Of a stretch of 64,000 nt of DNA, positions 1-15,669 are shown one piece after another (position 1 is the first letter of the stretch; each line of letters starts with the position of its first letter). The notes beneath the pieces were generated by a model. It saw nothing but the letters and a program-made list of their open reading frames with translations. It did no database searches and was not told where the DNA came from. Source of the stretch: Acidobacteriota bacterium (GTDB taxonomy: Bacteria > Acidobacteriota > Blastocatellia > RBC074); assembly GCA_016715865.1 (NCBI GenBank), contig JADJXM010000003.1, positions 420,001 through 484,000 of the forward strand, read 5' to 3'. Position numbers and translations under genes: made by a program.

Positions 1-1794
1 CAGAACATCGGACTGGTTTATCAAGCGATGGGCGATCGTAATCAGTCTCTGAGCAATTTCGACATTGCGTTAAGCGGTTACAGAGCCAGCAGTAATAAGA
101 GGGGAGAAGCTGAACTGTTAAACAATATCGGGGATTTATACTTCGAGAATGGTGAGATACAGCTCTCGACCAGGAAATACCAGGAAGCCCTGGCACTTAA
201 TCGGAGTGTCGGCGCTGTATTTGAAGAGTCTAAAACCCTGTTCAATATGGCAAAAGTCGGACAACAGGTTAAGCAGTATGATAAGGCCATATCGAATATT
301 GAAGAGGCGATCAAACTCGTAGAGGTGCTGCGAAAGAAAGTCACCAGCTACCAGCTGCGGATGTCATATTTCGCTTCAATACAGCAATATTATGATTTTT
401 ATATGGATCTGCTGGTGAACCTCGGGGATCAACCTGCAGATCAATACCGCATCAAGGCTTTTGAAATCAGCGAGCGTGCCCGGGCTCGAAATATGCTCGA
501 AATACTCAATGATGTCGGAAAGGATCGCGTCGGAGCAGGCAATCCGGAAAAAACCGCCTTGATAGAACCCAACCCTCTAAATTTACGCGAGATACGTGAG
601 CAAGTACTTGAAGACGACAATACGATGCTACTTGAGTACAGACTTGGAGAGAAGAGGAGTTATCTTTGGGCCATCACACAAGACAGTGTGACGTTCAGCC
701 TGCTCCCCGGTCGTTCCACGATCGAGCCCAAAGCCGAGGCGCTGATCAAACTGCTGCAAGAGGAGGATAAAATCGATTCGGATTTCTGGCGGATGGCGGG
801 GGATCTGAGCGGCACACTTCTTGGCCCGATTGAATATCAACTGAAAGCGAGAAGGTTATTGTTTGTTGTCGAAGGAACATTGCAATATCTTCCATTCGGC
901 GCTCTCCCCTACCCGCAACACGATTCGCCTTCCGCCCAACCATCCGATGGACTGAATTCCATGAGACCTAGATTATTGATCGACGATCACGAAGTTGTGA
1001 GCATGCCCTCTGCCTCGGCTTTGGCGGTCCTCAGGCGTCAGATCAAAAGTAGAACGCGGGCCGGTAAGCACATTGCCGTGATCGCAGATCCCGTTTTCAA
1101 CGACCATGACATTCGAATTATATCGACCGATCGAAAACCCGCCGAAAATCCTGCTCAGTTGCAGGAACTCTATCGGATGCTCGGAGATACGGATGATGCC
1201 GATACCAGCAAGGAAATCCCAAGGCTTCAATCCACCATCTACGAGGCCGAAGAGATTTTGAAACTGATTCCAACCGAAGATGGCTTAAAGATGATGGGAT
1301 TTGATGCAAACAGGGCGAATGTCATGGGCTCGAAGTTGAGCGATTACAGGATCGTTCATTTTGCCACTCATGGTCTTATCAACAGCGCGCACCCTGAATT
1401 TTCCTGCATGGTTCTTTCCATGTTTGATGACAGAGGTCAATCTCAAAATGGTTTTTTACGATTATCAGACATCTATAACATGAACTTATCTGCCGATCTG
1501 GTTGTGCTTAGCGCTTGTCGCACCGCACTGGGAAAGGACATCAAGGGAGAAGGGGTGATCGGTTTAACTCGCGGTTTCATGTATGCCGGCGCAGCGCGCG
1601 TCATATCGAGTTTATGGAAGGTCAGGGATCAGGCGACAGCGGAATTTATGAGCTTGTTTTATAAGAAGATGTTACACAGAAACCTGAGCCCGTCCGCAGC
1701 CCTCAGAGAGACCCAACTCGAGTTCCGTAAACATAAGCGCTGGAACTCTCCATATTACTGGGCCGCGTTCACCATTCAAGGCGAATGGAATTGA
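1..1794 (+). CDS. TPR-CHAT domain protease-like protein, 5' partial
   Basis: The frame is open from the first base, so the N-terminus lies outside the window. The visible part begins with at least three tetratricopeptide repeats (NIGLVYQAMGD, NNIGDLYFENG and a third more degenerate unit), followed by a helical linker and a C-terminal CHAT domain (caspase-like fold). The expected catalytic pair is present: His in HFATHG (second His codon at 1369-1371) and Cys in LSACRTALG (codon at 1516-1518). The end of the domain, with YYWAAFTIQGEW, is intact. CHAT-TPR proteins are common in Acidobacteriota and some are caspase-like proteases activated by partner proteins; the substrate here is unknown. No partner gene is visible downstream; the next 700 bases are non-coding repeat. 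Confidence 0.9.
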   Translation, partial: QNIGLVYQAMGDRNQSLSNFDIALSGYRASSNKRGEAELLNNIGDLYFENGEIQLSTRKYQEALALNRSVGAVFEESKTLFNMAKVGQQVKQYDKAISNIEEAIKLVEVLRKKVTSYQLRMSYFASIQQYYDFYMDLLVNLGDQPADQYRIKAFEISERARARNMLEILNDVGKDRVGAGNPEKTALIEPNPLNLREIREQVLEDDNTMLLEYRLGEKRSYLWAITQDSVTFSLLPGRSTIEPKAEALIKLLQEEDKIDSDFWRMAGDLSGTLLGPIEYQLKARRLLFVVEGTLQYLPFGALPYPQHDSPSAQPSDGLNSMRPRLLIDDHEVVSMPSASALAVLRRQIKSRTRAGKHIAVIADPVFNDHDIRIISTDRKPAENPAQLQELYRMLGDTDDADTSKEIPRLQSTIYEAEEILKLIPTEDGLKMMGFDANRANVMGSKLSDYRIVHFATHGLINSAHPEFSCMVLSMFDDRGQSQNGFLRLSDIYNMNLSADLVVLSACRTALGKDIKGEGVIGLTRGFMYAGAARVISSLWKVRDQATAEFMSLFYKKMLHRNLSPSAALRETQLEFRKHKRWNSPYYWAAFTIQGEWN

Positions 1795-2026
1795 GATCCC
1801 CTTAACCCGTCAGGATCAGGCAGGTTAATCGCCGTCAAAACTCCTGCCGATTCCGGATTATCCCAAAACATCCACCGTGATATATTCAGAATTCCATTTC
1901 TCGTACGCTCCCGGCAAAAAGCATACTGTATTGTGCAGTCAGGTTATTTTCAGCAGGTAAGAAAAAGCGTCCTCAGCCAGGGTCGCAGTGGGAAACAGGC
2001 AAAACACCCGGGTTGCCTCAGTTACT
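1795..2026. other. Intergenic spacer without recognised gene
   Basis: This stretch lies between the CHAT gene stop and the large palindromic repeat. I see no open frame with family resemblance and no clear terminator with a T-tract. Confidence 0.5.
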
Positions 2027-2420
2027 TAAAAACTGATGTTACGCAAAAGAGTCCTTTAAAATCGATTTGACAAAGTTTGAGGTTGCTCAAGCATATTCGT
2101 TCTGTGAGCCTGCAACGCAGGCGAAAGAATACAGCCCGGGGTGGAGCGAGGCCGCCAGGCCGAGCGAAGCCCCAGGTCCCATTCCACCAAAATTGGCAAG
2201 CCCACGAAGTGGGCGATAGCCTGAGCGGAAGAGTCAGGCGTAATCGAAAAATCTGCCGCCCATTTCATGGGCTTGCTGAAATGACGATGCCAATACCCGG
2301 GGTTTCGTTCGGCTTGGCGGCCTCACTTCACCCCGGGCTCTATTCTGCCCACCCGCTTCGCGGGTTCGGGAATGATCAAGCAATTTCCAGTAATTGTTTA
2401 TGCGTAACATCAGTTTAAAA
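2027..2420. repeat. Long palindromic dispersed element with terminal inverted repeats (class 3, copy 1)
   Basis: The element is bounded by inverted copies of AAACTGATGTTACGCA (about 2029-2045) and its complement (2401-2416). Inside, about 50 bases around 2127-2176 (core GGGGTGGAGCGAGGCCG) reappear inverted at about 2290-2345 with few mismatches. Small perfect hairpins sit between them, for example GCCCACGAAGTGGGC and GCCCATTTCATGGGC. The left 65 bases recur at 24492-24561 and the palindrome recurs at 62661-62895. A 113-codon frame crosses the element but simply follows the palindrome and is not considered a gene. Confidence 0.85.
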
Positions 2421-2492
2421 TTCTTCGGAAGCGTACAAGAGTGTATCGAAAGTTATCGCGTTAGTTGAGGTGGCGCCCCATCCCCCTGTTTT

Positions 2493-4523
2493 TCATTTGG
2501 GCGTCACCTCGCGGATCAGTCTTGAGCCCCATGGACACCAGGTATTTCCCGGCAAAAACGCTCCTCCGACCTCGGCGAGGTGCTCTTCGATATATCGCAT
2601 CGAACCGTCACACACCTCAATCGCTAAATCAAAAAAGCTGATCGTCGCCGGATCGAGATGATAGCTCCACTGAGCATTCCAGGGAATCGCCGATTTGACG
2701 ATGGTCCCCATGACATGTTGACGTTGAGTAGTCTCGCCTCTCAGCAGATCGCGCGCATGCTGGATTCTCGCCGGATCGGTTAGTTTGATGACAAAAGTAT
2801 CACTGATCGGCGGAGAGTCGAATTCGAACCAGGCTGCCGGATGTATTTCATCCATCATGATCGTGACAGTATTTGCAGGCTGCCCATCGACTGTCAGAAC
2901 AACATCAACCTCGCCTCGCCCGGCAAGGCTGCGCGGCAGGATAAGATTGACCTGATCGAGACCGGAGAAATCCGCCTGCGGACCGGCATAGGCGACCGTC
3001 GCGTTCACTCCGCCGATCGTCGCTGTCACGTTCGAAAGAGCACTGCGGGACCGAATGCCTGTACCATAAAGAATCAGAAATAGTTGATCTGTCTCCTCTC
3101 CGGGATGGATCAGGGTGGGAACGAACCGATTCTGCGATTGATCGAACTGTGCGACTGATTGAAAAATCCGGGAGTTATCAGATCTTACCCGCAGCACAAC
3201 CGCATTCGCCACGTCTTTGCCGTCGGCATTTGCCGAAAACAGCCCTGGAGCGACCGCCGCGATATTCGCCGGTCCTTCAGCAGAGCTGACCTCGCCGGCA
3301 TTCAGTCGCACCGTCACCGCACCGGAGGCCGTTCCGGCAGGCATCAGATAATTGACCTGATCGGGTGAGACGAAAAAGAGCGGCGCCAGTCGCTCGACCT
3401 GATTGCCGTCGATGACGCGAACCTCGGTTCCCGCAAGCCTGGTGGGCAGGGGTTGTCCGGTTGCGATTTCCGTACTCGACGCAAGTGAGGTTCCGAATGC
3501 CGCGACGATCGAATCAGGCGCCAGCGCCAGGCTCGAATAACTCGCGGCGGAGACGCTGGTCAGCAGCCTTGTCGGAACAAGCGTGGCGCGCACCACAGAT
3601 TCAGGCTGCCCCTGATCTTCCAGTGTGACGTACATCCAGACTCGACCGTCAGGCATCTGGACCAGCGTCGGGTCAAAAAACCCTGACGCTGTCGCGGAAA
3701 AGACGGTCGGCTCGATCGCGGCGCCCTGATTGAGCGGAGAGAACACTCGCCCGTCATCGCTGCCGAAGAGATAGAGCTTCTTCAACCTCATCGTCACTGC
3801 AAGGTAGCCGCCTGAAGTAAGCTTGACGACCGCCGGATCGACATTTGTGTTCCCGGGTCCCGGAGCCGGGACGTTCAAATCCCCGAAAGGATCGTCGAAC
3901 TCGAAACTGAAACTCGCTCCACCGTCGCTGGATATCGCAGTTCTGGAATTCTGACGCTGGGCTCCGCGTGCAACATAGACCATTCGCAGATTTCCGTCAT
4001 TTGTCGGATAAACGTCGGGGACGCCCAGAAACTGGTTATCGGCGAGAGCGCCTGAAAAGACCGGCTGAACCGGATCGCGTGTGAAAATGCCCGATTGATT
4101 CCTGCGCAATCTGAAGACGGCCGATTGATTGACGCCAGGCGGAGCCAGCCCGAGCACATATAATTCAGGAACTCCGCCCGTTGTTTCGCGCGGAATGGTC
4201 TCTGTCGGGGCGAATCCCGTCCCGTTCAACGCCGATCCAAGTCCCGGGATCGACTCTGAAACGGTGTCGTTTTCGCCACTTTGTGAACGGAAGAGACGAA
4301 TGCCGCCGGAGCCTCCGACTATCAGCCAGACTTCGTTATTGACGCGACCGACATTCGGGATGCTCGCACTCGGAACGCGAAAGCCGTTATCAGGCTTGAC
4401 CGTCCAGGTCGTCGTTTGAGCGATAGCCTGTCCAGCGCTTAAAGACAAGAGTACCAATACCTGAAAGACCCTCTTCAGCCAGGCTTCCAAAAACGATGAT
4501 GGCATACAAATTTCTGTCAACAT
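2493..4523 (-). CDS. Secreted protein with Soli_cterm and BP74-like C-terminal domains
   Basis: This is a 676-residue exported protein with a signal sequence ending near SAGQAIAQ. The start at 4523 is preferred over an upstream in-frame codon at 4583 because AAGGGAG lies 8 bases upstream. Residues ~20-310 look like a sialidase/beta-propeller-type repeat region with Asp-rich turns such as SDDGR and MPDGRVWMY. The middle (~320-550) matches the Solibacter C-terminal domain (TIGR03437-like: APDSIVAAFGTSLA, then FVSPDQVNYLMP). The last ~110 residues (FVIKLTDP, HVMGTIVKS, EVGGAFLPGNTWCPW) resemble the BP74-type domain of Dictyostelium proteins and bacterial relatives. The ligand and substrate are unknown. 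The gene stands alone between two repeats. Confidence 0.75.
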   Translation of the reverse strand: MLTEICMPSSFLEAWLKRVFQVLVLLSLSAGQAIAQTTTWTVKPDNGFRVPSASIPNVGRVNNEVWLIVGGSGGIRLFRSQSGENDTVSESIPGLGSALNGTGFAPTETIPRETTGGVPELYVLGLAPPGVNQSAVFRLRRNQSGIFTRDPVQPVFSGALADNQFLGVPDVYPTNDGNLRMVYVARGAQRQNSRTAISSDGGASFSFEFDDPFGDLNVPAPGPGNTNVDPAVVKLTSGGYLAVTMRLKKLYLFGSDDGRVFSPLNQGAAIEPTVFSATASGFFDPTLVQMPDGRVWMYVTLEDQGQPESVVRATLVPTRLLTSVSAASYSSLALAPDSIVAAFGTSLASSTEIATGQPLPTRLAGTEVRVIDGNQVERLAPLFFVSPDQVNYLMPAGTASGAVTVRLNAGEVSSAEGPANIAAVAPGLFSANADGKDVANAVVLRVRSDNSRIFQSVAQFDQSQNRFVPTLIHPGEETDQLFLILYGTGIRSRSALSNVTATIGGVNATVAYAGPQADFSGLDQVNLILPRSLAGRGEVDVVLTVDGQPANTVTIMMDEIHPAAWFEFDSPPISDTFVIKLTDPARIQHARDLLRGETTQRQHVMGTIVKSAIPWNAQWSYHLDPATISFFDLAIEVCDGSMRYIEEHLAEVGGAFLPGNTWCPWGSRLIREVTPK

Positions 4524-4711
4524 AAGCAGCTCCCTTGGTTCGTACGTTGACGCAATCCGGGCGCTCGGAGTTGCCTGAAACAAGCCTGTTTTCCCCTGAG
4601 CGATGAATATAATGAAAGGGCGCGTGGAATCCCGCCTAAAGGTGATTGAGTATCCGGAAAAAAAAATTTTGGGGGTTAAGGTGGGGGGGAACGGCCCATG
4701 AGAACCTGATT

Positions 4712-4820
4712 TCCGTAATCTTTGCCCTGCGGCCTTGGTCTGCGCATCTTCGCGGCCTCTGCGATTAACTTTTTTTCCAGTCTTGAATACAAGATAATTT
4801 AGTTTACAAAGTATTCAGGC
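4712..4820. repeat. Right half of a 9-nt-period hairpin element (class 2)
   Basis: The sequence carries the right arm typical of this family (TTCGCGGCCTCTGCGATTAA) followed by GTCTTGAATACAAGATAATT and the terminal motif TTTAGTTTACAAAGTATT. The left arm and core are missing or too diverged to see. The rest of the 4524-4836 gap contains only unusual homopolymer runs around 4658-4690 and no gene. Confidence 0.7.
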
Positions 4821-4836
4821 TATTGATCGATACTAA

Positions 4837-8490
<3,654 letters not shown>

Positions 8491-8576
8491 AACTGGTGAT
8501 GCATCCTTTTCTCGGCCTTCTTTGGGCTCATGATTACTGTCTGGTCAAGTATTACATCCTACAATATCTTTGCAAA

Positions 8577-8640
8577 ATTGAAAGCATGGAGTACCGTCCT
8601 GAGGCGTGTTTCGCTTGACGCTCAAGCGGCCCGGAGCTTT
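8577..8640. repeat. Half copy of GCATGGAGTACCG dispersed repeat
   Basis: AAAGCATGGAGTACCG here is identical to both arm ends of the perfect hairpin at 24406-24484. Here only one arm is recognisable, lying in the divergent promoter region between kgd and the methyltransferase gene. It argues that an upstream in-frame codon at 8530 is not the true start of the next gene. Confidence 0.6.
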
Positions 8641-8643
8641 ATC

Positions 8644-9366
<723 letters not shown>

Positions 9367-9385
9367 CTGGAGACTTAAAATTACA

Positions 9386-10216
9386 ATGCCCAGAAACCTG
9401 CTGATTATGATCGCTCTGGCCTGCTGCATCGCCGGAATGGTGGCGTTTTATGTGACGCGCGGCGAAAGACAGACTGCCACAAATGTCGTCGCCGGTGGCC
9501 CGATCGACGAATCGAAACTGATCGATTTGACCTGGAATTTCGATGACCGGACGATCTACTGGCCGACCGCCAAACCATTTCAGTGGGAGAAGGAGTCGTG
9601 GGGGAAATCGGCCGGAGGTTTCTGGTATACCGCGGCACGTTATTCCGCCAGCGAACACGGAGGGACGCACCTCGACAGCCCCGTTCATTTCGCCGAGGGT
9701 AAAATGCATATGGACGAGATTCCAGTCACGAAACTGGTCGGCCCTGGCGTGGTTATCGACATCTCAGTCTCATGTGATAAGACCCCTGATTATCTGCTCT
9801 CGGTTGAGGATATAACCGCCTGGGAGAACGAGCATGGTCGAATCCCCGAGCAATCGATCGTCATCATTCGCACAGGATGGGGCAGGTTCTGGCCCGACAG
9901 GAAACGATATCTTGGCTCCGATGTTGCAGGGGACGTCGCCAATCTCCACTTTCCCGGCATCTCGCGTCAGGCGGCTGAATTCCTGGCCAAAGATCGCACA
10001 ATCGACGGAATAGGAATCGACACCGCCAGCCTGGATCACGGCCAGTCAAAGGACTTCATTGCACATCAGATTCTTAACGGAGCAAACATCTACGGACTTG
10101 AGAACGTCGCGAATCTGGAGAAATTGCCGGCCACAGGCGCCACGATCATCGCCATGCCGATGAAGATCAAGGGCGGAACCGGAGGCCCGGTTCGAATCAT
10201 CGCTCTGCTGCCATGA
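9386..10216 (+). CDS. Cyclase-family metal-dependent hydrolase (kynurenine formamidase-like)
   Basis: This 276-residue protein has an N-terminal signal or membrane anchor (NLLIMIALACCIAGMVAFYV), so it acts outside the cytoplasmic membrane. The body is a cyclase/formamidase domain (PF04199 family) with the metal-binding signature HGGTHLDSPVHF at residues ~92-103. A second conserved block is GIGIDTASLDHG. Family members hydrolyse N-formylkynurenine or related amides, isatin or cyclic substrates; the anchor makes a biosynthetic kynurenine role less obvious. It is close behind the methyltransferase, and its stop codon is directly followed by a heptad-repeat hairpin. Confidence 0.85.
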   Translation: MPRNLLIMIALACCIAGMVAFYVTRGERQTATNVVAGGPIDESKLIDLTWNFDDRTIYWPTAKPFQWEKESWGKSAGGFWYTAARYSASEHGGTHLDSPVHFAEGKMHMDEIPVTKLVGPGVVIDISVSCDKTPDYLLSVEDITAWENEHGRIPEQSIVIIRTGWGRFWPDRKRYLGSDVAGDVANLHFPGISRQAAEFLAKDRTIDGIGIDTASLDHGQSKDFIAHQILNGANIYGLENVANLEKLPATGATIIAMPMKIKGGTGGPVRIIALLP

Positions 10217-10400
10217 ATGAGTAGAAAGTGGAAAGTAAAAAGTAAAAAGTTTCCAGTTGGGAGGTTCCAGTTTCCAGTTTTCTGGACAGCAGCAGTTTCT
10301 TCCCTGTCAGACAGCTTGCGATTATAACTATTTGCAAAACTGTTGCAGACGACTGGAAACTGGAAACTTCTTCCCACTGGAGACTTATTACTGGAACCTG
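10217..10400. repeat. Heptad-repeat hairpin element with shared 75-bp core
   Basis: The left side starts ATGAGTAGAAAGT, then GGAAAGTA- and AAAAGTA-type 7-mers grading into TTCCAGT 7-mers. A core at about 10281-10356 follows (TCTGGACAGCAGCAG to GCAGACGACTGG), then inverted GGAAACT units up to 10375. The core is repeated on the opposite strand at about 53639-53714 with roughly four differences. The element fills the whole gap between the cyclase stop (10216) and the cupin start (10403). Confidence 0.85.
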
Positions 10401-10402
10401 AT

Positions 10403-10729
10403 ATGAACTACAAGGACGTCTTCGAAGTCACTAAATTCAACCCCGAAAAGATGGCCAAAATCAATCTTTTCGAGACAAGCAACTTCTTCTGCGACGTATA
10501 CTGCCTCGAGCCCGGTCAGCAGCAGAAGGCGCACGCGCACGAAAAAGAGGACAAATTGTATTATGTCCTCTCAGGTCGCGGCGAATTCATGATCGGTGAC
10601 GAAACGCGGGAACTAAGCGAACACAAGATCGTCTTCGCCGAGGCGGGTAAAGTGCACGGCGTTCGCAACACCAGCGACGGGCGGCTGACGCTGCTGGTCT
10701 TTATGACTCCGAATCCGAACATCAAATAA
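10403..10729 (+). CDS. Small cupin-domain protein
   Basis: This is a single-domain cupin of 108 residues. The metal-binding motif 1 is recognisable as HAHEKEDKLYYVLSGRGE (two His and a Glu), and motif 2 is represented by AGKVHGVRNTSDG with the final His. Such small cupins bind a metal and may act as isomerases, dioxygenases or sensors; no activity can be assigned. ATG 10403 is chosen because an upstream in-frame start would translate the hairpin repeat. Only 4 bases separate it from the malonyl-CoA synthetase-like gene, so the two are probably in one operon. Confidence 0.85.
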   Translation: MNYKDVFEVTKFNPEKMAKINLFETSNFFCDVYCLEPGQQQKAHAHEKEDKLYYVLSGRGEFMIGDETRELSEHKIVFAEAGKVHGVRNTSDGRLTLLVFMTPNPNIK

Positions 10730-10733
10730 TGTA

Positions 10734-13486
<2,753 letters not shown>

Positions 13487-13544
13487 CAGATGACGCTTAA
13501 GATGAGTCCGGTCGCTAACGCTCCCGGTTCCGTACCTGCTACAT

Positions 13545-14228
13545 TTAAATTTGACTGGCTGATTCACTGTCAAGGAAGAAGGCGACATTCGGATGAGTGC
13601 GCAGAATCGAGGCGGGACAGTCCTTCGAAACAGGTCCCAGCAAAGCCTCTCGCATTGACACGGCTTTCTCTGCACCCGTTGCCAGAATAAACAAGGCGTT
13701 ACAAGAAAGTATCACAGGCATGGTCAGCGTGATCCAGGTCTGTCGAAACGGGCCCTGTCGAACGATCCTGACCCTCGCCGTCTCGTCGAAATCGCTTTCG
13801 GCTTTCAACAGCCCGCCCACGCTCCCGCCATCTCCGATGCCGAGTACGGCGAAGTCCGGCGGACGGGAATTCAAGAGAGCTCCGTAATTGGTGCAGACGG
13901 CTTCAGGATTGGCTGCCTCTCCGCGAATTCCATGAAATTCGGCCATCGGCACCTGTTTGACCAGATTGTCTGTCAGGAACCGGCGCCGTGAAACCTTAGA
14001 ATTCTCATCCTCCCCCAGAATTTCGGCAAGCTGGAGTCCAATCACCAGCGTCCAGGGGATGCCACTGGTCTCGCAGAGCCTGTTCCACATCCCGATGTGC
14101 GTCTCGTCGGAATCGAATATCCCGAGCGCCCGACCCGACGACTCGACCAGTCGCCGCATCTCAACCACAACCGATTCGGCCGCGGCCTCGCTCGCCTGAG
14201 CAGCAGTCTCATAAATCCGCAAGTCCAT
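13545..14228 (-). CDS. Divergent 6-phosphogluconolactonase/GlcN-6-P isomerase-like protein
   Basis: This 227-residue protein belongs to the NagB/6-phosphogluconolactonase fold. It has an N-terminal helix typical of the family (AAESVVVEMRRLVES), then PWTLVIGLQLAEI and the NLVKQVP-like loop. The usual GxGxDGHxASL signature appears as GIGDGGSVGGLL, one residue short and without the conserved His, so catalysis may be altered or lost. Sugar-phosphate binding is likely but the reaction is uncertain. ATG 14228 lies 11 bases after the phosphatase gene's stop; an upstream in-frame start at 14345 would overlap that gene. The pair is probably cotranscribed. Confidence 0.65.
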   Translation of the reverse strand: MDLRIYETAAQASEAAAESVVVEMRRLVESSGRALGIFDSDETHIGMWNRLCETSGIPWTLVIGLQLAEILGEDENSKVSRRRFLTDNLVKQVPMAEFHGIRGEAANPEAVCTNYGALLNSRPPDFAVLGIGDGGSVGGLLKAESDFDETARVRIVRQGPFRQTWITLTMPVILSCNALFILATGAEKAVSMREALLGPVSKDCPASILRTHPNVAFFLDSESASQI

Positions 14229-14238
14229 ACGTCTCAGA

Positions 14239-14967
14239 TCAGAGCATATACCAGGGCCGGGCTGAGAGTGATTCATCCTCGGCATCACGGTCCTGCGCCA
14301 CATTGAAAACACGGCGCGACGGCAGCTCGATTGCCGACAACACACCCGTCAAATAAGCGCCCGTATCGATCCCGATCAGCGAATCACGCATCCATACCTT
14401 CTCCCGCTGACCGAAAACCATCCCGGTAATCGTATGACCGAAAACGACCGTCTTGCCACTGTATTCAGCAAAGAAATGGCGATTTCGCGCCCAGTAGAGT
14501 TCCGGACTCTCGGGCGATTCGCCTGGATGCAGGAACTGTCCCCCCTCGCCTTCCGGAAGCGAAGCGTGAACGTAGATCGCATGGTCATCTTCAAACCATG
14601 TCGGCAGCGAAGCCAGAAAATCCCAATGCTCCTCCGGAACATCGAAATTGCCATCATCGTCCATGTAACTCTGGAGCGTCTCAATCCCGCCGTTGTAATA
14701 CCAGAGCTCTGCCTGTTCGCTTTCAGGGTGGGCCAGCGCGGCCAGCATCATAGCCTCATGATTGCCGCGAATTACAACAACACGGGCCGGCGCCTCTCGC
14801 TTCAATTCTATCGCTTTCGATACCACACCTCTGGAATCCTCTCCACGATCGACAAGATCGCCGATCAAAATCAGACGATCCTCTCCGGCGCGGTACTCCA
14901 TCACCTCCAGCAGGCGGTTGAACAGCGTCAGCTTCCCATGTATGTCTCCAACAACCAGCGTTCGCAT
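14239..14967 (-). CDS. PPP-family protein phosphatase (metallophosphoesterase)
   Basis: This is a 242-residue calcineurin-type phosphoesterase with the three PPP signatures in order: GDIHG near residue 7, GDLVDRG (~36-42) and GNHE (~69-72). Metal-ligand histidines in YVHASLPEG and VVFGHT also occur. This is the pattern of bacterial serine/threonine phosphatases such as PrpA/PrpB and of some diadenosine tetraphosphatases. It may counter Ser/Thr kinases common in Acidobacteriota; the substrate is unknown. ATG 14967 is used; an in-frame TTG three codons upstream is the alternative. Its upstream side faces the heptad hairpin at 15009-15097. Confidence 0.85.
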   Translation of the reverse strand: MRTLVVGDIHGKLTLFNRLLEVMEYRAGEDRLILIGDLVDRGEDSRGVVSKAIELKREAPARVVVIRGNHEAMMLAALAHPESEQAELWYYNGGIETLQSYMDDDGNFDVPEEHWDFLASLPTWFEDDHAIYVHASLPEGEGGQFLHPGESPESPELYWARNRHFFAEYSGKTVVFGHTITGMVFGQREKVWMRDSLIGIDTGAYLTGVLSAIELPSRRVFNVAQDRDAEDESLSARPWYML

Positions 14968-15008
14968 AGTGCGCAATATTATTCAAAAGGCCTTGAAAAG
15001 AAAAATTG

Positions 15009-15097
15009 AAAAAGTAGATAGTAGAAAGTACAAAGTATAAAGTATAAAGTAATAATCCTGATACTTTATACTTTATACTTTGTACTTTCTACTAACA
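15009..15097. repeat. Heptad-repeat hairpin, GTAGAAA/GTATAAA units
   Basis: The left arm (about 15013-15050) is made of 7-nt units GTAGAAA, GTACAAA, GTATAAA, GTATAAA. After a short loop (AATAATCCTGA) the right arm (about 15061-15095) carries the same units inverted in mirror order: TACTTTA twice, TACTTTG, TACTTTC. The order of unit variants is preserved across the axis, so the arms were copied as a whole or coevolve. It lies between divergent genes, immediately upstream of the phosphatidyltransferase start. Confidence 0.9.
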
Positions 15098-15108
15098 GGC
15101 GGAATGCA

Positions 15109-15668
<560 letters not shown>

Positions 15669-15669
<1 letters not shown>

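Noticed and set aside
2077..2418. A 113-codon frame inside the long palindrome
   Set aside because: The frame simply translates both arms of the repeat; similar spurious proteins appear wherever the element occurs.
8530..8643. Upstream extension of the methyltransferase
   Set aside because: It would translate a dispersed repeat and lacks a ribosome-binding site; ATG 8644 has GGAG.
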